This document shows, piece after piece, positions 9,249 through 20,800 of a stretch of DNA of 64,000 nt. Each line of letters opens with the position of its first letter. Within the stretch, counting starts at the first letter, position 1. The translations under genes were made by a program, and so were the position numbers. The stretch spans positions 9,280,498 through 9,344,497 of the forward strand of contig CM072512.1 of assembly GCA_036898135.1 (NCBI GenBank). Direction: 5' to 3'. The DNA is from Oncomelania hupensis. Its lineage: Eukaryota > Mollusca > Gastropoda > Littorinimorpha > Pomatiopsidae. The notes under the pieces are model-generated. The model had not been told where the DNA came from and made no database searches. It saw nothing but the letters and a program-made list of their open reading frames with translations.

Positions 9249-12200
9249 TATCCTATCCTATCCTATCCTATCCTATCCTATCCTGTCCCGTAACCCTGAG
9301 GTCGTAGGGGCACCACAGATGATCGTTTAACCAGCATACTCCATCGCTCTCTGTCCTCAGCAGCCCTGATGGCTTCGCTCAGTGTCAAACCAGTCCATTC
9401 TCGAATTTGTCCTCCCACCTCTTTTTCGGTCGCCCTCTTCTTCTACCTCCTTGCACTGTGCCTTGCAGAATAGTCTTTGCAAGGCCTGATGATCTGGTGA
9501 CGTGGCCATACCATCGGTGTTTCCGTTTCTTCACCACTGTGAGCAGGTCATCGTGTTGTCAAATGGCTTGTTCGTGTTGTCAAATGGCTTGTGTGATGGT
9601 CTATCGGACTTCGTCGTTGGTGATGTGCTGGGTATAGGAAATGCCCAGTAGTCTTCTGTAGCACCTCATCTCCATGCTTTGTATTCTTCGTTGTAGATCT
9701 GCTGTGAGGGTCCATGCTTCGCAAGCATATAGGAAGATGGAGATGACAAGGGAGCGCAGCAGTCTTACTTTGGAATGTAGAATGATGGTCCTGTCTTTCC
9801 AAATGGCTTCAACCTTGTCAGGGCAACAGTTCTTTGTGCGATCCTGGAGAGGACTTCCTGTCGGGACCCATTGTCTGATACAATGGCTCCTAAATATTTG
9901 AAGCTATGCACTGTGTTGAGGGATTGGCCTTGGACTTTGATGTCCGTGTTGATGCCATTGGTGTTGTTGGTCATCATTTCGGTCTTCTCTGCACTTATTT
10001 CAATTCCACAAGCTTTGGAGGTGGTGTCAAGCCTCTGTACCAGCTGTTCAAGTTCTTGTTCCTCTCCAGCCAATTAATCAATGTCATCCGCAAAACGAAG
10101 ATTGGAGATTGCTCTACCCCCTATGCTGACTGTGCCTTCGTGATCTGCAAGAGCATCTGACATGATGCGCTCTAGGAAGATGTTGAAGGGTGTTGCAGAG
10201 AGTAGGCATCCTTGACGCACACCGATTGTTGTTCTGAACCAGTTCCCGATTGCGCTGTTGTGGAGGACTGCACTGGTAGCCTTGTCATACAGGTTTTTGA
10301 TGACTTCAATAATTTTAGGTCTGATGTTGTACGCTTTCATTGTTGCCCATAGAGCTGCATGCCAGACTCGGTCAAACGTTTTCTTGAAGTCTATGAACAT
10401 ATGATATAGATGTTGTTGGTGCTGTAGGTATTTCTCACAGATTATTCTGAGGTTGAAAATCTGTTCAGTGGTACTTCGCCCTGCCCTGAATCCTGCTTGT
10501 TCTTCAGCTATGATTTGTTCAGCTTGGGGTTTCAACCTGTTGAGTAATATGTTCAGGAGAACCTTGCTGGGATGGATGATGAGGCTGACGGTGCGGTAAT
10601 TTTCACACTCCTGAAGGTTACCTTTTTTGGGAAGAGTGATGACAAGCGACTGGGCCCATGGTATAGGCCACTCTCCACTCTGCCAGATCTTGTTACACAT
10701 AATGGTGAGGGCATCAATCATCGCTTCTCCTCCTGCTTGTAGCAGTTCCGCGGGTATGTTGTCCACTCCCGCTGACTTCCCTTTCTTTAGCGATTGCACT
10801 GCTGCCTCAACTTCTTCCCGGAGAATTGGGAGGATTTCTTCTTCTCTGTTCTCGGGACATGCTAGAACTGATGGGTCTCCATTTGGTGTATGGTTGTAAA
10901 GGTCAGAGCAGTACTCTGTCCATCTGTCCAAGACTTCTTGTTCTTCTGTAAGGCATATGCCAGACTTACTTTGGATCGTGGAGACTTTGGGCTGTTTGAA
11001 ACTTGTCAGCCGCTTTACAGTCTGGTAGGCCTTCTTGCTGTTGTTCTTGTTCAGACTGTTCTCTATTTCCTGGCATTGATCTTCTATCCAGTTCTCCTTT
11101 GCTGTGCACATGCCTTTTCGGATGTCATTGTTGATTTTTCGGTAGACATCAGCTTCCTGTGAGGTGATCTTTTTCTTTCTTTTTTTTAATCTCTCTTCGT
11201 TTATCACACAGATCCAAAAGTTCAGGTGTGATCCACGGCTTCTTCTTTGGTCAGTGCTTTCCAAGGATCTCAGTGGCGGCATCTGTCACAGCTGAGTTGA
11301 AGGTGGTGGTCATGGTGTTGACATCTACTTCACCAGCCCCCAAAATGAGCAGTGGTGCAAATTTCCCTTCAATTGTGGCCTGAAATAGTTCTGCCACCTC
11401 CGGGTCTTGCAGTTTGTCCAGGTCGAACTTCAGTCTAGTCGTGGAGCCGGAAAGACATCATCAAGAGATCGTGGTCACTTCCGATGTCTGCTCCTGGAAA
11501 AGTGCGTGTCCTGCCAATGTTGATGCTTGATCTGAAGCGTTTCTTGACCATGATGTAGTCTATTTGGTTGTGATGCTCCACCCTGGGACTTTGCCATGTC
11601 CATCGTCTGGAGTTTTTGTGGAGACCAAGCGTGTTTGCCAGTACCAGATTGTTGTATCTGGCAAACTCCAAGAATCTCAGACCCCTGTCATTTGTCTCGT
11701 TGTTGCAGTGGGGTCCACATGTGTCTCCCCAGTTGTGGTGCGCATCTTGGCCAACCTTGGCATTCCAGTCGCCTTGCACTATGACTATGTCCTTCTTCGG
11801 CACTTGGTCAAGGACCGCCTGTAGATTTTCATAAAAATCCTCCACTTCGCTGTCGTCATAGTCTGATGTTGGGGCATAGGTCTGGATGATGGTGATGTTG
11901 AAAGGGGCTGCTCTCAGGCGGATGGTAATGAGTCTACTGGGCGGCAACCCATGACAGTGGCTAGAATGTTCTTGTGGACCAAGAACCCAACGCCGTGTTC
12001 GTGCCTGTCATCTCTACCGCTGAAATAAAGCTTGTGGCCTTTGTCTGTCGTTGTTTCACCTAGGCCTTTCCAGCGCAGTTCGCTAATGCCTAGAACGTTC
12101 CATCGATAGCGGTCCAACTCGTGGGCCAGTTCTTCTAATTTTCCTTCCGCAGTTAGGGTCCTGACATTCCAGGTTCCTATGACGATGTTGTTTCTCGTGC

Positions 12201-12599
12201 GGATCTTGCTAAATTGTCCATCAGTAGCATACTTAACACCTCCGTCCTGGTGGCCAACAGAAGGCGCGGTCCTTGAGCCGGGCGACGACATATCCGGTAT
12301 GGAATTAGTGGATAGTGTCATCATGCATGTAGTGTGTCTTGGGCAAAAAAGGACCTGGCGGTGCCCAATCCTCTCCAGACTGTTGGGCACAGCCGAAATC
12401 CACGAATACAGTGTGGCTCATCTTGGCCCCGAGCACGTGGTCGTTGAACCTGTAGCAACGTGAGGTTCCTCGCCCTGGCCGGTGACTTCTGTGTAGAAGA
12501 CTTTCGCCCAGTGATGCCGTGCTAACATTACCCCTGTTAGTCGCCTCTTACGACACGCCGGGAAACGTTGGGCCTATTCTATTCAGTGCCCGAACCCAC
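9249..12599 (-). mobile_element. Full-length but inactivated RTE-type LINE
   Basis: This - strand copy parallels the intact element at 33145-36505 over its whole length (3351 versus about 3361 bp). Its 3' tail is a TATCC repeat on the + strand (9249-9290), and an 8-bp duplication AAACAAAC (9241-9248 and 12600-12607) frames it. The reading frame is broken: a short deletion near 11935 in the endonuclease, a larger deletion near 11440, a change of frame near 11280, and a stop directly after the FADDID motif at about 10074. Endonuclease motifs (GTWNVRTL, GDWNAKVG, GSDHD) and reverse-transcriptase motifs remain readable in pieces. It lies inside an array of TGACAAAACC repeats. Confidence 0.9.
9765..12390 (-). 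pseudogene. Broken endonuclease-reverse transcriptase frame of the RTE-type LINE
   Basis: Successive - strand pieces carry the apurinic-type endonuclease N-terminus (12390-11914), the rest of the endonuclease (11947-11435), the linker and reverse transcriptase (11282-10074) and the C-terminal part (10073-9765). Together they cover the protein in order, but frameshifts, deletions and a stop prevent translation. The catalytic FADD is intact in sequence. Confidence 0.85.
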
Positions 12600-12607
12600 A
12601 AACAAAC

Positions 12608-13557
12608 AGCAACAAATATATTACAGACACACAACAAGGGCAACAAAATACAAGAAATACACGTGGTGTAAAGGCAGGAAGATCGCTACAATAGGAAACT
12701 GAAAGGAAAATAGTTTTGTATTTTTAAAATTAAATTGGCTGCATCTAATATTATTTTGAAGGGAGAGCAAAAAAAACCATGACTCCTGCATACCAACCCA
12801 GTAATATTAAGTGAAGAATGGCTAAAAACAATAAACAGGCACACATATACACTCACTGTAACTGCCGCACCCACATCTTACAAAACCCAACTTATGTGAC
12901 TCATCTCGTCAGACTTTTTAACAAAGAAACGAAACGGCCTATGGGACTTACTTGGTTTGGTGAAGTTTGAAAACAAGGATTTACTTAATAATAAACTGAC
13001 AAAACCAAGCGGATTTGACTTACTTGGTTTTGTGAATTTTTTTAACAAGGATTTAATTTAATAATAAACTGACAAAACCAAGCGGGTGACTTCCTTGGTT
13101 TTGTCATGTTCTCAACAAAGACCTATCTCAAGAATAATCTGACAAAACAAAGCAAGTCCACAAATAGTCTTAAAACATCAAATCTATCAAACATTTCTTT
13201 CACATTCAAGGTATGCACTCTTAAATCGAGGAATTGCATTATAATATGCCCTTAAACTTCCAGAAACGATCGCGTAATATAGCGCAACACAAAACGTCGA
13301 TTTTCTCGAAAGTAGGTTTTGTGGACTTGCTCGGTTTTGTCAGTTCACGGCAGATCGCTAGCAGACATGATAAAGAACTAAATTTTAAAAAGTAAATAAA
13401 TCTAATGAAATAAATGCACGTATCTCTTATTTTAATGTACACTTTATCATCCATTTGTTACGGGAAAAAAAAACGCAGCTTGTATCGCGCCCAAACCCAT
13501 CCCTATCTAATTTTAGTGGGGTTTTGTGGTTGAAGTTGTCGTTTTTATTTTTATTTT
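12608..13557. other. Intergenic sequence with hairpin repeat array
   Basis: No gene is recognised. The stretch includes the hairpin-bearing repeats at 12945-13345. Confidence 0.5.
12945..13345. repeat. Tandem roughly 70-bp repeats carrying an inverted repeat TGACAAAACCAAG
   Basis: Units share TTTAACAAGGATTTA, AATAATAAACTGACAAAACC and a reverse-complement CTTGGTTTTGTCA. At 13070-13106 the two arms (13 bp each) are perfect and separated by 11 bases, so the unit can form a hairpin. More diverged single motifs occur at about 13137 and 13325 and, on the other side of the RTE insertion, at 8725-9010. Confidence 0.65.
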
Positions 13558-13760
13558 TTTTTAATTTAGCTAGAGGAGCAAACCTGAGTACCAGAAGAAA
13601 ACCCCCGAGACGTAGCCCGAGTCGAAAGTAAATAATATTCGGTGAAACATAACGCCCAGAGGCGGCAGGCGAGATCGATCCCACACCTACCGGGCGCCAT
13701 TGGTTTCTAGCCTGTGGACAAGGCAAGTTAGTCTCGCCTTAGACCACGCGGCTACTACGA
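13558..13760 (-). mobile_element. tRNA-derived SINE fragment, family 3
   Basis: On the - strand the head reads GCGTGGTCTAAGGCGAGAC (box A of Leu/Ser-tRNA type) and GGATCGATCTC (box B-like). Further on it has the CTCCGGGTACTCCGG-like block in diverged form. A related piece is at 49412-49530. Confidence 0.5.
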
Positions 13761-13810
13761 TCTGTATTAATAAATATGTCAATATTTCTATTATGTCTTT
13801 TGTTTTGTTA

Positions 13811-14511
13811 CCCCTTGGGGTCATGAGCAATCTTGCCACTGTAGATTGTTCTAACCTATAAAGGGAAAAGTGAAAGCCCCAGTTGAAAACCTGTCTTGAC
13901 TTTGTAGGCAAGACCGATTCACTGCGGCAACAGTACCCCCGTTGGAGTGCCGGGGGTTTTAGTATAAATAGTATCCCCACTTTCTGGAAATTTAGTGCTT
14001 TAAATTCCCACTGTCGCTGTCTTCCTCATTTGCTCTTTCCCATTCCTGATCTGTCCTATCACTCTGCTATACTATCTTCTTCTTCGCTAGATCAATGACC
14101 TACCTTTTTTCTTGAAAACTCTTCTTGGACAAGACTCCTTGTTTGTGTATGAGGTCTGTTGGATCAGCTTGGGAGTGTTGGACGCTTTCTGCCGGGTGGT
14201 CACTAGGGCTTCCTATGATGTTATTATTTAGCAATATAGGCATTTTATATGTATATGTTTTGTTGATGATGTATAATGATGTTTGTATTCTATTTTGTTT
14301 TTGTAAACGGGGGTTCGAGTAGTTGGGGTAAAGCCTCAGCCGTCCCCTGCGTGGGATGTCTTTATTGTAAAGTGACTGGCCGGTGGAGGGCATTCAATTT
14401 TCCCACTAGGGTTGCTTCAGCAGATCTTTTATGCGGATCGGGGGTTGTCCGGTCCTGATTTGGCTCGGAAGAGTCCGCTGGACCTAAAGCAACAATCAAT
14501 CAATCAATCAA
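13811..14511 (+). mobile_element. Non-tRNA retroposon, long form (701 bp), complete
   Basis: The boundaries are set by a perfect 13-bp target duplication TTTTGTTTTGTTA at 13798-13810 and 14512-14524. It starts CCCCTTGGGGTC, contains about 125 bp not present in the short form, then continues with the short-form sequence from a second head CCCCCGTTGG near 13933, and ends in a CAAT repeat. Copy 42828-43527 has the same length and the same start, so the long form is a genuine subfamily. No protein domain is recognised. Confidence 0.85.
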
Positions 14512-14524
14512 TTTTGTTTTGTTA

Positions 14525-16885
14525 GAAAGGTATATTGCTGCGATGTAATGATTTATTTAACTGTTTAAAAAATGCAAGATAGGAAGTATAACATTTTTTT
14601 TTTACAAGCAAGCAGTTCAGGATAAACTTGTTCGAGCAATAAAATTAAACGAAACTGATGTTCGTTTTGATGGTATAGTGAGATTTAGCTTGTAACTCCT
14701 GAAGACACTTTTAGCGCAATATATGCATAGAGAACTTTATAATCTGCTGTGTTCGATCTCTTTAGCTCAGTCTCGTCTTCTAACAATGGTGTTTAATGTT
14801 GTTATATGGTTGACCTTCATGAAGCTGTTACTTACTACTGAAATTGTTACAATAAAATCTTCCTCTTTATTTTTTGTTTAAAATTGGACAATAAAAAATT
14901 CTGATTACCATTCTGATTCTACTACATTTATAGCATATAGTTTATGTTAGTTTGTTTTTATTTAATTTTTGGTACGCACCGCTACATGAGCAAAGTTTTA
15001 TGTGATTTCCTGGTAACATCTGACTGGGTGCTTAAAAACCTTGGGTTTCACTCTCAGACATTCTGGCCTCGTTGACGTTGCTGACCGAAACCTTGATTTC
15101 TGGATGGTTCTTTGACCAGGTACCTATGGCGCGCATTTTGGACATTGTAATTCGCTGTATTATTGTGAATGCTTCGCACTTTGTGACTACACCCTGTGGG
15201 ATTGTGATTGTTTCACACACTGTTAATACATCCATTATGATCGTGACTGTTTCACATATTGTGAATACATCCATATATGCAATCTCACCAAAGAATGAAC
15301 CTGAGCTTCATAAAACAAATTATGAAGACCGTGAAACACAAATGGGTGAATGTTTTTATGAAACTCGTACAGATGTGTAAAATTACGTCATGTTTTCATG
15401 AAGTGGATACATTCACTTGCTTATAATTAATGTTGATCGAAGTTTTTTCAAGTTTTTGTATATATGATGAACATTTTCGACATTAATATATATTTGTATG
15501 ATTCGACTTTAGTATATATATATTTGTATGATTCATTTGAATCCTTGTCGACGACAGCTGATCTTTAAGTATAATCAATAGTTGTTTTTTTCATTCTTGA
15601 GAATATTATAAAATTTAAGATATTTCTTTGTCTTCTTTATCCTCTGGAGCTAACGGAAGCACTTATGACAACTAGAGCAGGATTTTTACAAATTTCATTG
15701 GGAATGATGATGACTTGTATGTTTGAAAATGATTGTGGTCTCTTTAGATACTGTTTAATCGCCACTATGATAATAATCGAGTTTGTAAAGTTGAAAGCAT
15801 CATAGCTCTTTCGTTTTGGAAACATTGGAAAATTTGGCATTTGAGGTGAATTCTCTAATTTGAAGCTAACGTGTCCCTAATGACATACACAGTTATCTTC
15901 CAGATACAACTTTGTATGCCAGCAGAAAATGTCTTTGGTGTGGAAGATAAACAGACCAAGAGAAAAATATAATAATGTACATGAAACCCTAGGGATGCTG
16001 GTGAATATGGGTTTGTTTTATACGATATCAATATTTTTACAATGTCGATTCAGACAAGATTATTATTGTGACCTTAAATTGTTAAATTGAAGACAGCGTG
16101 TTCATGTGTATTTATTTAAGCATTTTGAAATGTTTATGTATTAAATGTTTATGATTTGTGTATTGTATTTTTATGTTATTTTTATGATTAACGTACGTGT
16201 TTTTAAAATTATGTATTTTTTGGAAGCGAATAAATATATTTAGTTTTTGGAATTTGCTTGTTGTCCATTGAGGAGTTTTTTTCTGATTAATTCGCTTAAT
16301 AAATGATAACAAGGATGATTACATTCATTTAAGTCATATGTAGTGGTCAGCATTACCCATGACTCATTTAAATAGCATGGCCGTGGCTGGCAATTGTTCT
16401 CACAGGCGAAGAGTTTAAAAAGAAAAAGAGTTAATTGTGCTTTTCAAACCGATTTCAGTTACTTTAAACTTTCAGAATTATATAAGACTGTTAATTTGTT
16501 GTTAATTTTACCATTTTAAATGCCTAAAATATGCTTTTACCTTCTGTAACTTTGTTAATTGATTGTTAATTTATTGTTCCTTTATATACGTGGACGCATT
16601 ACTATAGGCGCTCAACAATGCAGAGCATGTAATACAGCCGTACCGTTTTTTGTTTGATGTTCTCTGCATGCTGGTGTGCTGTTGCTCGCTTTAAAGTGTA
16701 TTGTAACTTTCTCAGTTTGAATTTGTTTGTTCAGCGTCACTGAGTTGTGTTCAGCTTTCTCACGATCTTCTTTAAGTTATTTATTTATTTCAGCTTTAAA
16801 TTATATTTGAGATCCTTTATTTATTCCAGCTTTAAATGATCCGTTATGATCTTTATTTGTTTCAACTTTAAATCATATTTTGCGT
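14525..16885. other. AT-rich intergenic sequence, no gene recognised
   Basis: No exon, RNA or element is supported. Near 15140-15280 there are three diverged units of a roughly 33-base repeat around TGTTTCACA-ATTGTGAATACATCC, which leaves a 102-codon frame that I do not regard as a gene. Short TATATTTGTATGATTC duplications occur near 15490-15540. Confidence 0.55.
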
Positions 16886-16888
16886 TTT

Positions 16889-17324
16889 CCCCCATGGGGG
16901 GTGCCCTATAAGTGATATATATAAAAGTAATAATCCCACGTTGTGGGAATGTAGTGCTTTAAATTCCCATTTGCTGTCTTTCTCCTTTGTTCTTTCTCGT
17001 TCCTGCTCCGTTCTATCAAACTACTATATTCTTCGTTAGACCAGTCACCTACCTTTTCTCTTGAAACTTGTCCCAAACTCCTAATTTGTGTATTTTATAA
17101 TGATGTTTATATTCTATTTGGTTTTTGTAAACGGAGGTTCGATAAATGAGAGTACAGCCTCAGGGTACTCTTTATGGGATGTCTTTATTGTAAAGTGACC
17201 GGCTGCTGGAGTGCCTGCAGTGTTGCCATTAGGGTTGTTTCAGCAGATCTTTTTATACGGATCGGGGTGAGTCATCTTTCAACCAAGTTGTCCTGATTCG
17301 GCTCTTTGCAGTCCGCTGGATCCT
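16889..17324 (+). mobile_element. Diverged retroposon copy with internal deletion
   Basis: It matches the retroposon family from the head (CCCCCATGGGGGGTGCC) to the 3' GTCCGCTGGATCCTAAA block but lacks parts of the middle. The head keeps a pairing C-run and G-run although the bases between them differ from other copies. Confidence 0.7.
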
Positions 17325-17404
17325 AAATACTCCGCAGAGGTTCAGTGTATATGTAAAACAAGTCTATCCGTACATCACCTTCTATTTTAATGACCAGTTT
17401 GAAG

Positions 17405-17640
17405 AAGATATATTTAAAGTAAACGAACATAACATAACTGAATATGGACCTTCTGCAGACATGGTTCTGTTTCATCCAAATGTTACAGACGTAAAGGTTA
17501 TCGCTGAATTTGCTGTTGGTAGACTTGTATAGACTGTTGGAAGTTATGTTATAAATGTTCAAAAAGGATATATTTAAAGTAAATGGACATAACATAACTG
17601 AATTATGGACCTTCTGCAGACATGGTTCTGTATCATCAGG
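17405..17640 (+). repeat. Local tandem duplication (about 158-bp period)
   Basis: ATATATTTAAAGTAAA...GACCTTCTGCAGACATGGTTCTG occurs at about 17411 and again at 17569. The segment between them (CCAAATGTTACAGACGT to GTTATAAATGTTCAAA, about 17476-17560) occurs a third time after the CR1-like LINE at about 22040-22130. Confidence 0.7.
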
Positions 17641-17879
17641 ATGACAGGATAACAGGAATTTATTTCGCCAATTGACATGTAATAGATACAACAATCGGAA
17701 TATTATTTGGTGTTGGATAATGCCAGAATGTTTTATATTTAACATCTCTCTCTTTATCTCTCTGTCTCTCTCTCTCTCTTACACACACGCACGCATACAC
17801 ACATACCTACAAACCCAAATACAAACATGCATGCACAACCACGATTCTGATTCGATTTTCTATAATTTAAATCGCCATT

Positions 17880-20800
17880 ATGGCGAATGCTAGATTTACA
17901 CTTGGATTACTGTGTTTTATTTTGTGTGTGTGCCACTTCTTCACACAACGATCTACATACTCGATCTTTGACCACACATTACCTGGACTACTCGTGAAAG
18001 GGAACATTAGGAAGGCAATTAAACTGCCCATCGGAATCTACTCGTCGCAACGACAGGTCAGTACACTTGCACTACTATCGATCTTGCTGGCTGGAGACAT
18101 TCATAGCAACCCGGGCCCACGCCAGAAGAGCTACTACCCATGTGGCTTGTGTGACAGAGACGTGAAATGTGCTGACTGTATTGCTTGTGATGATTGCTCC
18201 ATCTGGTACCACAGGTCATGTGTCGAACTCTCGTCTAGTGATTTCAAAGCACTACAGAGACAAAGCGTGCAATGGATTTGTCCAAAATGCGACAGTATAA
18301 ACTGTGATAGCTTCACCTTCAGGAGCTTTTCTTTATCAGAAAACTACTATGCCCCCCTCCAAAACACGGACTGTAGCATAACTTCCTTCAACCATACCCA
18401 CCGCTTCAGCCCCCTGAGAACTAGCAGCCCCAAATCTAACCAGCACAGCCCAAACTCTCACCATTCTAATTCTTACCAGAGCACCACCGGTAACCCATCC
18501 TATAAATCACCAGGCCAAGGAAACAACTACCACAGTTCCACATGTTTCAGCCATCCTAGTCCACCAGGACAAAACCCATCCAACACCTACAAGTTGCATC
18601 ACGCAGAATGCTACCACACTGCCAATGATTCCAGCCACAACCCCAACATATCAAAGAAAAAGAACCTTCGCATCATGACCGTAAACTGCCGCAGCATAGA
18701 GAAAAAGAAAGCCGAATTTGCTGCCATTGTCAACTATGTAAAACCAGATATCATTTGTGGCACAGAATCATGGTTGAAACCAGACATCAAGCAGAGAGAG
18801 ATCTTCCCAGATGGCTTTGTTTATTATAGGAAAGACCGCTTTAGCATAGCTGGAGGTGTCTTCATTTTAGTAAACCAAAATCTCATCTCATCAATACAGC
18901 CGGACTTAGACTCTGCATGCGAAATACTCTGGGCAAAAATACACCTCCAACAAAACAAAGACCTAACGATAGGCTGTTTTTACATGGCTCACCGAAACCA
19001 GACAGACCTGAATGAGCTAGATAAGTCACTACGAAAAATAAATAATAGAGGACAAAAACAGATTATTCTTACCGGCGACTTCAACTGCCCTAATGTAGAG
19101 TGGAACAATGGTACAGTTGCCCCTGGAGCGCCAGATCGGGTGATCCAGGAGTCACTAGTCGACATCACCTCATCAGCACACCTCGCACAAGTCCATGATG
19201 AGCCAACAAGAGAACACAACATCCTAGACCTAGTTTTTACCAGCAATCCCTCCCTCACCAAGAGCTCCAAGTCAATCCCAGGCATTAGTGATCATAGCAT
19301 TGTGGTTACAGACTTTGACCTCTACCCTAACCGCATCAAAGAGAAGCCCCGCAAGCGATACAACTATTCTAAAGCAGACTGGAACCACCTGAACTCTGAA
19401 ATCCTGCAATTATCAGACAACATCATGACAATGAGAAAGGAAGGAACTCCCGTTGAAGACATGTGGACACATTTCAAACTTAACTTGATAGCAGCAGCTG
19501 AACGCTTCATACCTACCAGCCTTCGACGAATCAACTTTACATTACCCTGGGTCAACTACAAACTTAAGAGACTGTTAAAGCATAAAAAGAGACTATACAA
19601 CCAAGCCAAGAAGACCGGCAACTGGACCAACTTTAGATTCCATCAGAAGGAATGCAGGAGGAAAATGAGGCAAGCAGAATGGCGCCACATTAACACCATC
19701 ATTGAGGACGGGCTAAGAGACAACAACTGCAAACCCTTTTGGCGCTACGTCAAGACAAGGCGACAAGACAACACAGGAGTAGCCCCGCTCTTCAATGAAG
19801 GATCTCTCCATAGTGATAGTTCTTCCAAGGCAAAGATATTGCTTCAACAATTCCAGTCGGTCTTTACAAAAAGAGAGGACACACCATTGCCAGAGATGAA
19901 GGGCACCCCCTTCCCCGCTGTAGATAAACTAACGGTTACTACAGAAGGCGTCGTTAAACTACTCAAAGACTTGAACCCCAACAAAGCTACAGGACCAGAC
20001 AACATCCCCAATCAAATTCTCAAAAACTGCGCCGAAACTGTTGCCCCAGGATTAGCAGCCATCTACAACACCTCACTAGAGACTGGTCAGCTCCCCGCAG
20101 ACTGGCTAACAGCGAACGTCTCCTCAATATTCAAGAAAGGCGATAGAAACAAAGCAGAAAATTACAGACCAGTATCTTTAACATCCGTTGCATGTAAGCT
20201 ATTGGAACACATCATCTGTCGACATCTACATACCCACTTCGAAAAACACACCATCCTCACCAGTAGAAACCACGGATTCAGAACAGGCCACTCTTGCGAA
20301 ACCCAACTACTCACTACTATGCAAGACATTCTCTCCTCACATGACAAAGGCCATCAGACCGACATCATCATCCTGGATTTCAGCAAGGCATTTGACACTG
20401 TGCCACACAACAAATTACTACACAAGCTGGATCATTACGGCATACGAGGCACCATCCACACCTGGCTCACAAACTTCCTGACCAAGCGCCATATGAGAGT
20501 GGTCCTGGACGGAGAGGCATCAGAGGAAGTAGCTGTCGAATCCGGAGTCCCCCAAGGCACAGTGATGGGTCCTTTACTCTTCCTCTGCCACATCAACGAC
20601 CTGCCGGACACAGTAAAATCAACAGTGCGACTCTTCGCAGACGACTGCCTACTCTACAGAGAGATCCGCTCCTTCCAGGATCACATCACACTCCAATCAG
20701 ACCTCAAAGAACTAGAGAGATGGGCCAAGCAGTGGGGAATGCGATTTAATGCGCAGAAATGCTACGTTCTCTCCACCAGACACAAGTCACAACACTTCTA

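Noticed and set aside
9022..9330. Frame of 102 codons next to the RTE tail
   Set aside because: Its end is translated TATCC repeat and its start lies in non-coding repeat sequence.
15072..15380. A 102-codon gene candidate
   Set aside because: The frame comes from short diverged tandem repeats. There is no domain, and I see no splice or promoter support.
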